Assembly: GCA_959598545.1 (NCBI GenBank)
Contig: CAUGFC010000039.1
Span: forward strand, 1 to 15,413
DNA length: 15,413 nt
Origin: an uncultured Olsenella sp.
GTDB taxonomy: Bacteria > Actinomycetota > Coriobacteriia > Coriobacteriales > Atopobiaceae
Direction of reading: 5' to 3'
How positions within the stretch are numbered: position 1 is the stretch's first letter; each line of letters starts with the position of its first letter. Below are positions 8,271 through 15,413 of the stretch, one piece after another. The translations under genes and the position numbers were made by a program. A model generated the notes under the pieces. It had not been told where the DNA came from and searched no databases. It saw only the letters and a list, made by a program, of their open reading frames with translations.

Positions 8271-8342
8271 CGCCGAGAAAGACAATCTGACCAGAATCGG
8301 GCCCCCAGGGCGCTCGTTTTGGGCGAAATGTCTTTCTCGGCG
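8271..8342. repeat. 72-bp inverted-repeat element between the converging rnhA and importer operons
   Basis: The 14-base arms CGCCGAGAAAGACA (8271-8284) and TGTCTTTCTCGGCG (8329-8342) are perfectly complementary around a 44-base centre. The centre contains smaller possible hairpins (TCTG-AC-CAGA at 8286-8295, GCCC-CCA-GGGC near 8301-8311). It starts 26 bases after the rnhA stop and is followed by GCCTTTTCGC, so it may end the polA-rnhA transcript. The long centre is unusual for a simple terminator and looks more like a small dispersed repeat or a MITE-sized element. No target-site duplication is evident. Confidence 0.6.
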
Positions 8343-8353
8343 CCTTTTCGCAC

Positions 8354-8396
8354 GGCGAGAAGAACGGGCCGCCCCGGACGCTTCCGGGACGGCCCG
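8354..8396 (-). terminator. Rho-independent terminator of the ABC importer operon
   Basis: On the minus strand a 14-bp stem (8396-8383 with 8378-8365) closes a four-base loop. In this orientation its only non-Watson-Crick pair is a G-U, whereas it would be a C-A mismatch in plus-strand RNA, so it is built for the minus-strand operon. It is followed by the U-rich tail TTCTTCTCGCC (8364-8354), 33 bases after the ATPase stop. A copy of GGCGAGAAG upstream of the stem (8417-8409) can pair with the tail and lengthen the hairpin. Confidence 0.8.
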
Positions 8397-8429
8397 CAGC
8401 CGCACGCTCTTCTCGCCTGACGCGGGTGC

Positions 8430-9506
<1,077 letters not shown>

Positions 9507-9510
9507 GACG

Positions 9511-11220
9511 TTATGCCTCCTCGGTGTACTTGCTGGTTCCAAAGTGCTTGATGGCGAGGTTCATGAGCAGGACCGAGCCATAGGTGATGACGATCAGAAT
9601 CGTGGCGAACGCGCACGCGATGCCGTAGGAGCCCTTCTCGGCGAACTCGTTGATCTGCACCGTGATGAGGAAGAACTGCGGCGTCACGAGCAGGATGATC
9701 GCGGAGATGGCCGTGATCGAGCGCACGAACGCGGTCACGAGGCCGGAGAGGAACGAGTCCTTGATGAGCGGCAGCGTCACCGTGCGGAAGACCGTGAAGC
9801 TGTCCGCGCCCATGTCGTAGGCGCTCTCCTCGATCGACTTGTCGATCTGGCGCAGCGCCGAGATTCCCGAGCGCGTGCCCGTGGGCAGCGAGCGCACGAT
9901 GAAGACGATCACGAGGATAGCCGCCGAGCCGTAGAGGCCCTGAAGGAACCCGGTGCGGAAGACGCCCGCGGAGAAGCCGCGGATGAAGCCGACGCCCAGG
10001 ACCGTGCCCGGGACGGCCATGGCGAGCATCGAGACGAACTCGATGAAGCCCTTGCTGCGGAAGTTCCGCTTGACCACCAGGTAGGAGATGATCATCGAGA
10101 GCAGCGCCGTGAGCGGCGAGGCTATGAGCGACAGCACGAAGGAGTCGCGGAACGCCTCGAGGCCGTGATAGCGCTCGAAGACCTGGATGAACCACTTGGG
10201 CGTGAGCGTGAAGTCGTAGCCCCAGGTCTTGAACAGGGCGCCGAAGGGCACGCAGATGTACATGATCACGACGAACAGGGCGATGACGCCGCACAGGATG
10301 GTGAGCGGCAGCGTCACGGAGCGGTCGGTGATCAGCATGCGGGCGCGCGAGGCCTTGCCGGTGAGGGTGGCCGTGCTCTTGGCCTCGAGCACGTACTTCT
10401 GCACGATGAACATGAGCAGCGTGATGCACAGGAGCACGACGGCCATCGCGGCCGCGCCCTCCTTGTCGTAGGCGCCCGTGATCTGCAGGTAGATCGTCGT
10501 GGCGAGCGTGTCGTAGGAGCCGCCGATGATCATGGGGTTGGCGAAGTCGGCGATCGACTCGATGAAAGTGACGAGAAACGCGTTGCCCAGGCCCGGGAGC
10601 ACGAGCGGCAGCGTGACGGAGGTGAAGACCTTCCAGCGGGAGGCGCCCATGTCGCGCGCCGCCTCCTCGAGCGACGGGTCGATGTTCTTGAGCAGGCCGC
10701 GCAGCATCATGTAGCACACGGGGAAGAACGTGAGCGTCTGGACCACGAAGATGCCCCAGAAGCCGTAGACCGAGTTGTCGTAGATGCCGAGCAGGTAGCG
10801 CGTGATGATGCCGGCCTTGCCGAAGAGCATGATCACCGAGAGGGAGAGCACGAACGGCGGCGAGACCACCGGCAGCATCGAGACGACCTTGAAGAGGCCC
10901 GAGAGGAAGCGCGTGCGCAGCTTCACGTAGACCTCGACGTATGCGAACAGCAGGCCCACCAGCGCGGAGGCCACGCTCACGAGCAGGCCGACGGAGAGCG
11001 TGTTGGTGATGGCCGTGGTGAAGGTGTGCATCTCGAAGATGCGCTGGAAGACCTCCAGGCTCGGCCCGCGCTCGGTGATGAAGCTGTCCACCAGGAGGAT
11101 CGCCAGCGGGTAGAGGATGAACAGCGTGAGGAACGCGATCAGCACCACGATCGTGGTGACCATGATGGGATCTGCCAGGAGCTTCTTCCTGTCAAGAGAG
11201 GCACTTTGCGATCTTGCCAT
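9511..11220 (-). CDS. ABC importer permease with two fused membrane domains, AfuB/FbpB-like
   Basis: This 569-residue inner-membrane protein has about twelve hydrophobic segments and is a tandem fusion of two binding-protein-dependent permease domains. Each half carries an EAA loop that docks the ATPase: EEAARDMGA (185-193) and EESAYDMGA (464-472), each followed by a TLPL segment. One gene therefore supplies both halves of the pore, as in FbpB and AfuB. The ATG at 11220 is preceded by GAGGAAGG seven bases away; an upstream in-frame ATG at 11313 would add 31 polar residues lying across the intergenic hairpin and is unlikely. It is 118 bases from the binding-protein gene and four bases from the ATPase gene, so the three genes form an operon. 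The substrate is discussed under the binding protein. Confidence 0.93.
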   Translation of the reverse strand: MARSQSASLDRKKLLADPIMVTTIVVLIAFLTLFILYPLAILLVDSFITERGPSLEVFQRIFEMHTFTTAITNTLSVGLLVSVASALVGLLFAYVEVYVKLRTRFLSGLFKVVSMLPVVSPPFVLSLSVIMLFGKAGIITRYLLGIYDNSVYGFWGIFVVQTLTFFPVCYMMLRGLLKNIDPSLEEAARDMGASRWKVFTSVTLPLVLPGLGNAFLVTFIESIADFANPMIIGGSYDTLATTIYLQITGAYDKEGAAAMAVVLLCITLLMFIVQKYVLEAKSTATLTGKASRARMLITDRSVTLPLTILCGVIALFVVIMYICVPFGALFKTWGYDFTLTPKWFIQVFERYHGLEAFRDSFVLSLIASPLTALLSMIISYLVVKRNFRSKGFIEFVSMLAMAVPGTVLGVGFIRGFSAGVFRTGFLQGLYGSAAILVIVFIVRSLPTGTRSGISALRQIDKSIEESAYDMGADSFTVFRTVTLPLIKDSFLSGLVTAFVRSITAISAIILLVTPQFFLITVQINEFAEKGSYGIACAFATILIVITYGSVLLMNLAIKHFGTSKYTEEA

Positions 11221-11254
11221 AAGCGGGCCTTCCTCGTGTGGTTCCGACGTGCGA

Positions 11255-11288
11255 GCGCCGGGCGGATGATGGTGCACCCGCCCGGCGC
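11255..11288 (-). promoter_or_regulatory. Intra-operon stem-loop between binding protein and permease
   Basis: Two perfectly complementary 11-base arms (11278-11288 and 11255-11265, GCGCCGGGCGG and its complement) enclose a 12-base loop. No U-rich tail follows in the minus direction, so it is not a classical terminator. In binding-protein operons such hairpins often protect the upstream message so that the binding protein is made in excess. That role is inferred here. A TCACGTGA palindrome lies beside it at 11297-11304. Confidence 0.6.
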
Positions 11289-11338
11289 GATGTTGCTCAC
11301 GTGACCGTGTCAACGTGGGACGAGAAGAGCCTCAGGCC

Positions 11339-12481
11339 TTACGCGTCCTCGGTCTCGAAGCGGTCGTCGCCACCGCCGAGGGCCTCCATGACCTCAGCGA
11401 CGTAGGTGTCGGTGTTGGCCTTGGCGTCCTCGAAGTCGTAGTCCATCGTGTTGTTCGGGTCGAGGCCGAACTCAGTGGCGATCTCGGGCTGCTCGGCGTT
11501 GTCGATGACCAGGAACTGGTAGGAGCCGTTCTGGGCGGCGAGCTCGACGCACTCGGGCGAGAGGGCGTACTCGATCCAGAGCTTGGCGGCGTTGGGGTGC
11601 TTGCAGCCCTTGAAGATGGCCGTGGCGCCGACCTCGCAGGAGGTGCCGGAGGACGGGACGACGAGCTCGATGTTCTCGTAGCCCTGGTCCACGATCTGGA
11701 AGATGCCGTCGTGGAGGAAGCCGAGGCCGATCGTGCACTCGCCGGTGCCGATGTTCTTGGACGGGCCGGAGCCGGACTTGGTGTAGACCTGGACGTTCTT
11801 GTCGAGGTCGACGAGGAACTGGATGCCCTCGTCGTGGCCGTACTTCTGGATCATCGTGTTGACGATCAGCTTGGCGGTTCCTGCGGTGTTGTAGTTGGAG
11901 GACCAGATCAGGCCCTTGTACTGCGGGTCGGTGAGGTCCGCGAAGTCAGCCGGCGGGGTGACGCCCAGACGCTCGACCTCGTCCTTGTTGTACATGATGC
12001 CCAGCAGGCCGGTGTAGATGCCGTACCAGTTGCCGTCGGCGTCCTGGTACTTGGGGTCGGTGATGTGGCTGGCGTTGGCGGCGGCGTAGGGCTCGAGCAG
12101 GCCCTCGGCGGTCACGACGTTGTACGGGTCGGTGGTGCCGCCAAACCAGACGTCGCCGGAGGGGTTGCCGTTCTCCTCCTCGATCTTGGCCTGGACCTCG
12201 CCCGTGGAGAGGCGCTGCTGCTGGACCTCGATGCCAAAGAGCTCGCTGAAGTGGTTGCAGGCGGCCGCGAGGTAGTCCTCCTCGCAGGAGCCGTAGACGA
12301 CGAGGGTGCCCTCCTCCTGGGCGGCCTTGATGAGGTCCTCGGAGGCGCCGACGCTGTTCTCGGCGACCTGGCCGTCGGCGGCCGGCTCCTCGCCACCGCC
12401 ACCGCCGCACCCGACGAGGCCCAGACCGGCGACCGTGGCGGCGCTTGCGGCGATGAAGTTCCTACGAGAGACGTTAGCCAT
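11339..12481 (-). CDS. Extracytoplasmic substrate-binding lipoprotein of the AfuA/FbpA family
   Basis: This 380-residue protein captures the ligand outside the membrane for the permease and ATPase that follow. Its N-terminus combines a twin-arginine motif (VSRRNF, residues 4-9) with a lipobox ending at Cys25 (GLVGC), so it is probably a Tat-exported lipoprotein. A glycine and acidic linker precedes the mature fold. Family motifs include GTLVVYGS, GDVWFGGTTDPYN, GLLEPY, GIYTGLLGIMYNKDE and AKLWIEYALS. The Tyr-Tyr pair of iron-binding FbpA is not seen. At the corresponding place the sequence reads GFLHDGIFQ with His257 and Asp258, then Glu283 in CEVGA. As I recall, the phosphosugar-binding AfuA uses a His-Asp pair and a Glu about 23 residues later. 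I therefore favour a phosphorylated sugar or similar ligand over ferric iron, at moderate confidence. The ATG at 12481 has AAGGA seven bases upstream. Confidence 0.9.
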   Translation of the reverse strand: MANVSRRNFIAASAATVAGLGLVGCGGGGGEEPAADGQVAENSVGASEDLIKAAQEEGTLVVYGSCEEDYLAAACNHFSELFGIEVQQQRLSTGEVQAKIEEENGNPSGDVWFGGTTDPYNVVTAEGLLEPYAAANASHITDPKYQDADGNWYGIYTGLLGIMYNKDEVERLGVTPPADFADLTDPQYKGLIWSSNYNTAGTAKLIVNTMIQKYGHDEGIQFLVDLDKNVQVYTKSGSGPSKNIGTGECTIGLGFLHDGIFQIVDQGYENIELVVPSSGTSCEVGATAIFKGCKHPNAAKLWIEYALSPECVELAAQNGSYQFLVIDNAEQPEIATEFGLDPNNTMDYDFEDAKANTDTYVAEVMEALGGGDDRFETEDA

Positions 12482-12504
12482 AGCTTGTTCCTTCCCTTCG
12501 AACC

Positions 12505-12522
12505 GCCCCGCGGGTGCGGGGC
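12505..12522 (-). promoter_or_regulatory. Hairpin in the 5' leader of the importer operon
   Basis: A seven-base-pair GC stem (12505-12511 with 12516-12522) with a four-base loop lies between the likely transcription start and the ribosome site of the binding-protein gene. It could stabilise the 5' end of the message. No riboswitch is recognised. Confidence 0.4.
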
Positions 12523-12537
12523 TCATTCCCGCCTTTC

Positions 12538-12543
12538 TTTATA
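12538..12543 (-). promoter_or_regulatory. Probable -10 box of the ABC importer operon
   Basis: On the minus strand, ACTATAAAG contains a TATAAA hexamer about 57 bases upstream of the binding-protein ATG. It is one of the few AT-rich stretches in the gap. The expected -35 position (about 12561-12567) has no good consensus, and the LacI-type palindrome at 12565-12574 adjoins it. Confidence 0.5.
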
Positions 12544-12564
12544 GTCCGCTTGCGCCATGCTTAC

Positions 12565-12574
12565 GAAACGTTTC
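12565..12574. promoter_or_regulatory. Candidate LacI/GalR-family operator
   Basis: GAAACGTTTC is a perfect palindrome with the central CG and flanking AA/TT typical of LacI-family sites such as those of PurR, MalI and CcpA. It sits at or next to the -35 position of the importer promoter, where repressor binding would block transcription. A wider inverted repeat, CGCTTGC (12547-12553) and GCAAGCG (12577-12583), brackets the region. No LacI-type regulator gene is in the window. Confidence 0.45.
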
Positions 12575-12650
12575 CGGCAAGCGGTGAATGTAATGGGCGG
12601 ACGGTGCGCCTTACATGCGCGTCATTGGCGTCGGGGACGCAGGGCACGGC

Positions 12651-12709
12651 CCTTCTCGGCACCGCCCGGCGGCCGGCGATGCGCTACCCTAGTGGTAGTG
12701 CCGAGAAGG
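12651..12709. repeat. Inverted repeat bracketing the probable phospholipase gene promoter
   Basis: CCTTCTCGGCAC (12651-12662) and GTGCCGAGAAGG (12698-12709) are perfect 12-base complements 35 bases apart. Between them lies TACCCT (12685-12690), a plausible -10 box for the plus-strand gene starting at 12733, inside the small palindrome CTACC-CTAGT-GGTAG (12684-12698). The arms fall near the -35 position and the expected transcription start, so the promoter core is framed exactly. It may be a two-site operator or another copy of the TTCTCGGC repeat family. The -35 box itself is not recognisable. Confidence 0.5.
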
Positions 12710-12732
12710 ACCGCGCGTCGGAAGGGAAGCCC

Positions 12733-13665
12733 ATGCCCGCGCTCATCACGCATCACATATTCGGCGAGGACATCGCCTCCGAGCTGCCCGCCGGCCTCGT
12801 CACCGGCGAGGAGGAGCTGATCGCGTTCCTGCTGGGCAACCAGGGGCCCGACCCGCTCTTCGCGCGCTTCTCGACGCTGCCCGCGCGCGTTGCCGCCTGC
12901 CGCGGGCTCGCGGAGAGGATCCAGTCGGGTCGGGTCACGCGGGCGTTTCTCGCCGTGCGCGAGGGCGTCGGCCACCTCCCCGTCACCGACGGGCGCATCG
13001 GGCGGGCGTTCGCGCTCGGCCTGCTGGGACACTACGCGCTCGACCGCGCGACGCACCCCTTCGTGATCGCGCAGGAGCGGGCGATCGCGGCGGCCGGGAC
13101 CGGCCTCGCGAGCAGCGAGCGCGAGGTGCATGCGGTGATCGAGTCCGACCTGGACTCCTGGATCCTGTGGGAGAAGCGCCGCGCCACGATCGAGGAGCGG
13201 CCCTCCGCCGGCAACCTCATGCGCACGCCGCGCACCGAGCGCGTCGCCGGGGCCCTGCTCTCCCAGGTCGCGCTGTCGGTGTACGGCACGGTCGTCGGGC
13301 CGCGCGAGTACGGCGCGGCGGTGCGCGACTACGAGCTCCTCTACCGCGCGGTCGAGCCGGCGGGCTCCGTGCGCGCGCGGCTCCTGGGCACGGCCGAGCG
13401 GCTCGTGCGCCCGCACTCCCTGCTGGAGGCGTCGGCCCACTACGTGCGCCGCACGGACGAGTGCGCCGCCGCCAACCTCGAGCGGCGCGCGTGGCGCCAC
13501 CCCTTCACGGGCGAGGTCCGCACCGACACCTTCGCCGACCTCTTCGACGAGGCGCGCCTTGCCTACCCGGCGCTCGCCGAGACGTTCGTGCGCGGCGACG
13601 AGGCTCGGCTGCGCGAGCTCGTGGGCTGCATCAACTACGAGGGGCGCCCCGGCTCCGACGAGTGA
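12733..13665 (+). CDS. Zinc-dependent phospholipase C family protein
   Basis: This 310-residue protein resembles the zinc-dependent phospholipase C-like family found in many Firmicutes and Actinobacteria. Members have the alpha-helical fold of the Bacillus/Clostridium enzymes, but most are uncharacterised. Likely metal ligands cluster as expected: THH (His7, His8) near the N-terminus, GNQGPD with Asp40, GHYALDRATHPF with His100, Asp104 and His108, and EVHAVIESDLDS with His133, Glu137 and Asp139. No signal peptide or membrane helix is seen, so a cytoplasmic location is more likely than a secreted toxin. The ATG at 12733 is preceded by AGGGAAG; the open frame upstream to 12514 runs through promoter repeats and is not coding. 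It is transcribed alone, divergent from the importer and convergent with the exporter. The substrate is unknown, and lipid hydrolysis is only inferred from the family. Confidence 0.78.
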   Translation: MPALITHHIFGEDIASELPAGLVTGEEELIAFLLGNQGPDPLFARFSTLPARVAACRGLAERIQSGRVTRAFLAVREGVGHLPVTDGRIGRAFALGLLGHYALDRATHPFVIAQERAIAAAGTGLASSEREVHAVIESDLDSWILWEKRRATIEERPSAGNLMRTPRTERVAGALLSQVALSVYGTVVGPREYGAAVRDYELLYRAVEPAGSVRARLLGTAERLVRPHSLLEASAHYVRRTDECAAANLERRAWRHPFTGEVRTDTFADLFDEARLAYPALAETFVRGDEARLRELVGCINYEGRPGSDE

Positions 13666-13679
13666 CGCGGCGTACGGGG

Positions 13680-13835
13680 CGCGCGGGTTAGAAATACCGG
13701 CTCGTCCCCGTCCTTCTCGCCGCGCGGGTTAGAAATACCGGCTCGTCCCCCTTTCCCGAGGCGTTTGGAGGGGGACGACGCCGAATTTCTAACCCAAACG
13801 GGCTCTCGGACGGGGACGACGCGGTATTTCTAACC
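13680..13835. repeat. Nested palindromic repeat cluster between converging genes
   Basis: Four copies of a module are present: GGTTAGAAATACCG, two variable bases, then TCGTCCCC. Copies 1 and 2 point right (13686-13710 and 13726-13751) and share a 30-base identity at a 41-base period (13680-13709 and 13721-13750). Copies 3 and 4 point left (13770-13795 and 13811-13835). Copy 1 pairs with copy 4 at 23 of 25 positions, copy 2 pairs with copy 3 at about 22 of 26, and the centre is an 18-base loop. The whole gap can therefore fold into nested hairpins on either strand. It may act as a bidirectional terminator for the phospholipase and exporter genes, and it resembles REP/BIME elements in design. 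Confidence 0.75.
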
Positions 13836-13852
13836 AGAGCCGCCGCCCGTCC

Positions 13853-15413
13853 CTATTCCAGCTCCTTGGCGCCGGTCCAGAGCTGCCAGTACTCGCCGCG
13901 GGCGGCGAGAAGCTCCTCGTGCGTGCCGCGCTCCACGATCCGCCCGTGCTCCAGCACCATGATCGCGTCGGCGTTGCGCACGGTGGAGAGGCGGTGCGCG
14001 ATCACGAACACCGTGCGCCCCGCCATGAGCGCGTCCATGCCGCGCTGGATGAGCGCCTCGGTGCGGGTGTCGATGCTGGAGGTGGCCTCGTCGAGGATCA
14101 GCACCGGCGGGTCCGCCACGGCCGCCCGCGCGATGGCCAGAAGCTGACGCTGGCCCTGGGAGAGGTTTGCGCCGTCTGCCACCACGGGCGTGTCGTAGCC
14201 GCGCGGCAGGCGCGAGATGAAGCCGTCCGCGCAGGCCAGCCGAGCCGCCGCGCGCACCTGCTCGTCGGTGGCGTCCAGCTTGCCGAAGCGGATGTTGTCC
14301 GCGATCGTCCCTGCGAAGAGGTGCGTGTCCTGCAGCACGATGCCCAGCGAGCGGCGCAGGGACGCCTTCTCGATGTCGCGCACGTCGATGCCGTCGTAGG
14401 TGATCACGCCGGAGCGCACCTCGTAGAAGCGGTTGATGAGGTTGGTGATCGTGGTCTTGCCCGCGCCCGTCGAGCCCACGAAGGCGATCTTCTGGCCCGG
14501 CTTGGCGTAGAGCGAGAGGTCCGCGAGCACGGTCTGCCCCTCCTCATAGCCAAAGTCCACGTGATAGAGGTGCACGTCGCCCTGGAGCGGCACGTGCTCT
14601 CCGCAGATCTCCCACGCCCAGCCCGCGGCACCGGCGGCGGCGCGGGCGGCCTCCACGTCGTCGGCGTGCACGAGGCGCACCTCGCCCTCGTCCACCTCGG
14701 GCGCAAGGCGCATGACCGAGAAGATCCGCTCCGCGCCCGCGAGCGCCGTGAGCAGGAAGTTCCCCTGCTGGGTGAACTGGTTGAGCGGAGCGGCCGCCTG
14801 CCGCACGAAGACCAGGTAGCTCGCGAGCGAGCCCACGTCCGTAAGCCCGCGCACGGCGAGAAGAGCGCCCAGCACGCACACGATCGCGTAGTTCACGTAG
14901 CCCACGCAGACCGTCACCGGCACCATCGTGGCCGCGTAGGACTGCGCCGTGGTGCCCGCCGCGCGCAGACGCTCGTTGAGCTCGGAGAAGCGCGCGACGT
15001 TGGCGTCCTCGTGGTTGAAGACCTTCACGACCTTCTGCCCGGCGATCATCTCCTCCACGTAGCCGTCGAGCCCGGCGAGCTCGGTCTGCTGGCGCGAGAA
15101 GAACCGGCTGCTGCGCCCGCCCGAGAACCGCACGTAGAGCGCGATCGCCGCGTCGCACGCGATCGTGACCAGCGTGAGGCGCCAGTCAAGCACCAGAAGC
15201 AGCACGAGCGTCCCCACGATCTGCACCGCCGCCTGCACGAGGTTGGCGAAGCTGTTGTTGAGGGCCTCGGAGACCGTGTCCACGTCGTTGGTGAAGTAGC
15301 TCATCACGTCGCCGTGGCGCGCTCGGTCGAAGAACGAGAGCGGCAGCCGCTCGATGTGCGCGAAGAGGTCGCGCCGGACGTCAAAGACCACGCGCTGCGC
15401 CGCGCGCACCATG
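13853..15413 (-). CDS. ABC exporter half-transporter (membrane domain plus ATPase), N-terminus outside the window
   Basis: About 520 C-terminal residues are visible, and the frame continues past the right edge. The sequence begins inside the membrane domain (LFAHIERLPLSFFDRARHGD, followed by DVDTVSEALNN), contains several hydrophobic helices, and ends in an ATPase domain. That domain shows Walker A GSTGAGKTT (from about residue 313 of the visible part), Q-loop LQDTHLF, signature LSQGQRQ, Walker B LILDEATSSID with the catalytic Glu intact, and H-loop IAHRLSTVRNAD. An extra segment of roughly 50 residues (VRLVHADD to LQGDVHLYHVDFGY) joins the two domains. This is typical of one subunit of the heterodimeric multidrug-type exporters of gut Gram-positives. 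The partner half is expected just upstream, beyond 15413. The exported substrate cannot be told. The gene ends 18 bases from the nested repeat cluster. Confidence 0.92.
   Translation of the reverse strand, partial: MVRAAQRVVFDVRRDLFAHIERLPLSFFDRARHGDVMSYFTNDVDTVSEALNNSFANLVQAAVQIVGTLVLLLVLDWRLTLVTIACDAAIALYVRFSGGRSSRFFSRQQTELAGLDGYVEEMIAGQKVVKVFNHEDANVARFSELNERLRAAGTTAQSYAATMVPVTVCVGYVNYAIVCVLGALLAVRGLTDVGSLASYLVFVRQAAAPLNQFTQQGNFLLTALAGAERIFSVMRLAPEVDEGEVRLVHADDVEAARAAAGAAGWAWEICGEHVPLQGDVHLYHVDFGYEEGQTVLADLSLYAKPGQKIAFVGSTGAGKTTITNLINRFYEVRSGVITYDGIDVRDIEKASLRRSLGIVLQDTHLFAGTIADNIRFGKLDATDEQVRAAARLACADGFISRLPRGYDTPVVADGANLSQGQRQLLAIARAAVADPPVLILDEATSSIDTRTEALIQRGMDALMAGRTVFVIAHRLSTVRNADAIMVLEHGRIVERGTHEELLAARGEYWQLWTGAKELE

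Noticed and set aside
8245..8429. Possible small gene in the rnhA-importer gap
   Set aside because: The gap is occupied by the 72-bp inverted repeat and the terminator; no frame has a convincing start with a ribosome site.
12588..12616. ATGTAA and TTACAT inverted pair separated by 17 bases in the divergent promoter region
   Set aside because: Six-base arms at this distance are easily found by chance, and no link to a promoter element could be made.
12514..12732. Open frame upstream of the phospholipase-like protein
   Set aside because: It spans the importer promoter, the LacI-type site and the promoter-bracketing repeat. The ATG at 12733 has a good ribosome site and begins at the conserved MPALITHH.
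13680..13750. Two identical 30-base direct repeats, considered as a minimal CRISPR
   Set aside because: The spacer would be only 11 bases, the other two copies are inverted, and no cas gene is present. The nested palindrome explains the pattern.

Overview
The window is a 15.4 kb piece of a very GC-rich bacterial chromosome. It is densely packed with ordinary chromosomal genes, and no plasmid, phage or transposase gene is visible. The GC content, the way the proteins read, and the gene mix suggest an actinobacterium of the class Coriobacteriia (Olsenella/Atopobium/Collinsella relatives). That assignment is an inference from familiarity with the proteins, not a search result.

Layout. (1) 1-4770, minus strand: gltB, a complete large subunit of NADPH-type glutamate synthase, followed one base later by the first 37 codons of gltD, which runs off the left edge. 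(2) 4771-5020: a divergent promoter region holding an 18-bp perfect palindrome. (3) 5021-8244, plus strand: polA and rnhA, whose stop and start codons overlap (TAGTG). DNA polymerase I and RNase HI are partners in removing RNA primers. (4) 8245-8429: a convergent intergenic region with a 72-bp inverted-repeat element and an intrinsic terminator. (5) 8430-12481, minus strand: a three-gene ABC importer operon in the order binding lipoprotein, fused double-domain permease, ATPase. It belongs to the AfuABC/FbpABC family. The residues visible in the binding protein fit the phosphosugar-binding AfuA branch better than the ferric-iron branch, and a LacI-type operator half-overlaps its promoter. (6) 12733-13665, plus strand: a zinc-dependent phospholipase C family protein. 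(7) 13666-13852: four nested copies of a roughly 25-bp palindromic module between convergent genes. (8) 13853 to the right edge, minus strand: the C-terminal part of a multidrug-type ABC exporter half-transporter.

The genes are conserved housekeeping or transport families. I found no new enzyme system. The unusual material is in the small repeats: an 89-bp palindromic element read in frame inside gltB, the nested repeat at 13680-13835, the 72-bp inverted repeat at 8271-8342, the inverted repeat that brackets a promoter at 12651-12709, and the word TTCTCGCC/TTCTCGGC, which recurs in nearly every gap between genes.
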